Origin: Thermoplasmata archaeon
GTDB lineage: Archaea > Thermoplasmatota > Thermoplasmata > Thermoplasmatales > Thermoplasmataceae
DNA length: 16,397 nucleotides
Reading direction: 5' to 3'
Assembly (NCBI GenBank): GCA_021806345.1
Contig: JAJZXP010000460.1
Span: forward strand, 1-16,397
The stretch's first letter is position 1. Each line of letters opens with the position of its first letter. Positions 14,924 through 16,397 of this stretch are shown piece after piece. Both the position numbers and the translations under genes were made by a program. A model generated the notes under the pieces. It searched no databases, had not been told where the DNA came from, and saw only the letters and a program-made list of their open reading frames with translations.

Positions 14924-16141
14924 ATGACGATAATTGGTCTAGATCAAGTGCACAATGAGCTTGCACCCAAACTAAAGGGAACGAGAGTCGGGCTTATAAC
15001 AAGCAACATGTCCAGATCCTCGAATCTCCTTTCAACACTTGAGATAATGAAATCAATAAAAAGTATTAAAAAACTTACTCTCCTTAGTCCGGAACATGGT
15101 TACTTCTCAGAACACCAGGCTGGTGAAATAATAGACCCTTATTTCGATGAGGATTTGCAGGTAACCATTAAAAGCCTTTATCGAAAACCCAAAAAAATGA
15201 AGAAAATGGCAGATGATAACATAGATCTTTTGATGAGGACAATGGATTCTAAAAGAGACAATTCGAAATACCCGCCAAAAGACCTCATGGAAAATTTTGA
15301 CACGATTGTATACGATCTTCAGGATGTAGGCTGCAGAATTTATACATATATTGCAACGATGATTTATTCCATGGAAATATCTGGGAAAATCGATCAGGAT
15401 TTCATAATTCTTGATCGTCCAAACCCAATTACTGGAAGGAGTCCGGAGGGCCCACTGTTGCAAAAGCAGTTATTTTCTTTTATAGGTGCTGTGCAGGTAC
15501 CCATAAGACACTCATTAACACTTGGAGAAATTGCACTATATTTCAATAGATTCTACAACAAGGAAAAAACGCTCCTAAGTCTCATAAAAATGAAAAATTG
15601 GAAAAGAGATATGTGGTATGATAGAACTGAACTTCCATGGATAATGCCATCCCCAAATATCCCAACACTTGATACTGCCGCTGTCTATCCTGGTATGGTT
15701 ATGTTTGAAGGAACAAACGTATCCGAAGGGAGAGGTACAACCAAACCTTTCCAAGTAATTGGCGCACCGTGGATAAATGGGGTAAAACTTAAGAAAGTGA
15801 TGGAGGAATTCAACTATTCCTCTGTCCAATTTTTGGAAGTAAAGTTTAAGCCTATGTTTTCGAAATATTCTGGAGAAGTATGTTCGGGTCTTTATATATT
15901 CGTTAAGGATAGAAATTCATTTAGACCCTTCGAGCTTTCCTTGGCTATATTGAGAGAGCTTTTAGATCTCTATCCTGATGAATTCACACTATTTGAATCA
16001 TACTTTGACAGAGTCGCCGGAAACAAAGATGTCAGGAAAATGCTTTTACATGGGTATTCTCCTGAGGAAATAGTGGAAAAGTATAGAGATGAAATTGATA
16101 AATATACCTCCATTACAGAGGAAATCCTGATTTATAAATAA
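14924..16141 (+). CDS. namZ: Exo-beta-N-acetylmuramidase NamZ (DUF1343, GH171)
   Basis: The 405-residue protein keeps the canonical NamZ/YbbC motifs: SPEHGY (55-60), YDLQDVGCRIYTY (130-142), DRPNPITG (164-171), RHSLTLGE (195-202), PSPNIPTLDTA (242-252) and EGTNVSEGRGTT (262-273) followed by GAPW. NamZ releases MurNAc from the non-reducing end of MurNAc-GlcNAc chains, complementing NagZ. An unusual Lys/Asp-rich insert occupies about residues 88-120, between the YG/R-P strand and the DLQD motif, where family members normally have a short loop. No signal peptide is visible. It sits 75 bp after the NlpC/P60 gene on the same strand and is the last gene before the right repeat. Confidence 0.9.
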   Translation: MTIIGLDQVHNELAPKLKGTRVGLITSNMSRSSNLLSTLEIMKSIKSIKKLTLLSPEHGYFSEHQAGEIIDPYFDEDLQVTIKSLYRKPKKMKKMADDNIDLLMRTMDSKRDNSKYPPKDLMENFDTIVYDLQDVGCRIYTYIATMIYSMEISGKIDQDFIILDRPNPITGRSPEGPLLQKQLFSFIGAVQVPIRHSLTLGEIALYFNRFYNKEKTLLSLIKMKNWKRDMWYDRTELPWIMPSPNIPTLDTAAVYPGMVMFEGTNVSEGRGTTKPFQVIGAPWINGVKLKKVMEEFNYSSVQFLEVKFKPMFSKYSGEVCSGLYIFVKDRNSFRPFELSLAILRELLDLYPDEFTLFESYFDRVAGNKDVRKMLLHGYSPEEIVEKYRDEIDKYTSITEEILIYK

Positions 16142-16270
16142 CATATGTATGAAACTTTTTAGGATCTTACCTCTGTAAAATTTTCTCGTAACACACCTTT
16201 GATAAACGCTGACAAAAAACTGTTAGTAAGACTTTTCTGGATATCCTATTTAAACGTAATGAATAGTAAC

Positions 16271-16397
16271 GACTCTGGGACATAAGTGTCTCTATCCGTT
16301 CATAAGCATCAGGTTGTGAAGCAGTCCTTTGGCGAATCCAGATGTTTCAATACGGTCTTTCCTCCTCTGGAATATCATGTGCCCTGTCGATCTCTTG
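16271..16397. repeat. Right copy of the 127-bp inverted repeat
   Basis: Exact reverse complement of bases 1-127. The preceding 129 bp (16142-16270) after the second NamZ gene contains only a short T-run (about 16155-16159) and no gene. The minus strand carries the same 34-codon open frame as the left copy (16292-16396), so in both copies that frame points into the island. This arrangement suggests two inverted copies of one mobile element flanking the cluster. Confidence 0.95.

Noticed and set aside
15107..15463. 118-codon open frame antisense to the second NamZ gene
   Set aside because: It is antisense to conserved NamZ motifs, rich in aromatic residues typical of a shadow frame, and without a promoter or family.
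1..16397. Circular plasmid or phage contig
   Set aside because: The end sequences match in inverted, not direct, orientation, so they do not close a circle; no replication or phage genes are seen.

Overview
This AT-rich 16.4 kb window looks like a catabolic island for salvaging bacterial cell wall (muropeptides), carried by what is probably an archaeon. The archaeal call rests mainly on promoter architecture. Most genes have an A/T-only TATA-like box centred about 23-28 nt upstream of the start codon and almost no leader, as expected for leaderless archaeal (for example Thermoplasmata-type) transcription. Heavy AGA/AGG use for Arg and the lack of signal peptides fit this but do not prove it. 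No rRNA or other phylogenetic marker is present, so a bacterial host is not formally excluded.

Layout. Both ends carry the same perfect 127-bp sequence in opposite orientation (1-127 and 16271-16397). This is most likely the shared edge of a longer insertion-type repeat at which the assembly stopped. The left flank (about 130-2900) is decaying. It holds a C69-family dipeptidase (secernin-like) pseudogene with two in-frame stops and a frameshift, then a GPH/MelB-type sugar symporter whose expected N-terminus is readable but has no start codon, then a minus-strand relic reading frame with two stops.

The core (2911-16141) is intact. In order: murQ (-), nagA (-), then divergently a tandem-SIS glucosamine-6-phosphate deaminase-like gene (+), an AmiE/YbbE-like serine hydrolase (+) and a BadF/BadG-type amino-sugar kinase (+). 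These are followed by a GNAT acetyltransferase (-), a first NamZ/DUF1343 gene (+), nagZ (-), a CocE/S15-type hydrolase (-), an SH3b-NlpC/P60 endopeptidase (+) and a second NamZ/DUF1343 gene (+).

How they fit together (inference from families). NlpC/P60 and possibly the S15 hydrolase trim stem peptides. The serine hydrolase removes the peptide from MurNAc. NagZ and NamZ release GlcNAc and MurNAc from non-reducing ends. The kinase makes GlcNAc-6-P and MurNAc-6-P. MurQ converts MurNAc-6-P to GlcNAc-6-P, NagA deacetylates it, and the SIS protein deaminates GlcN-6-P to fructose-6-P. The set parallels the Bacillus subtilis murQ/amiE/nagZ/namZ cluster, but with a kinase in place of the PTS transporter and with no visible secretion signals. 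No MurR-like or other regulator and no peptidoglycan biosynthesis gene is seen, so the role is catabolic.
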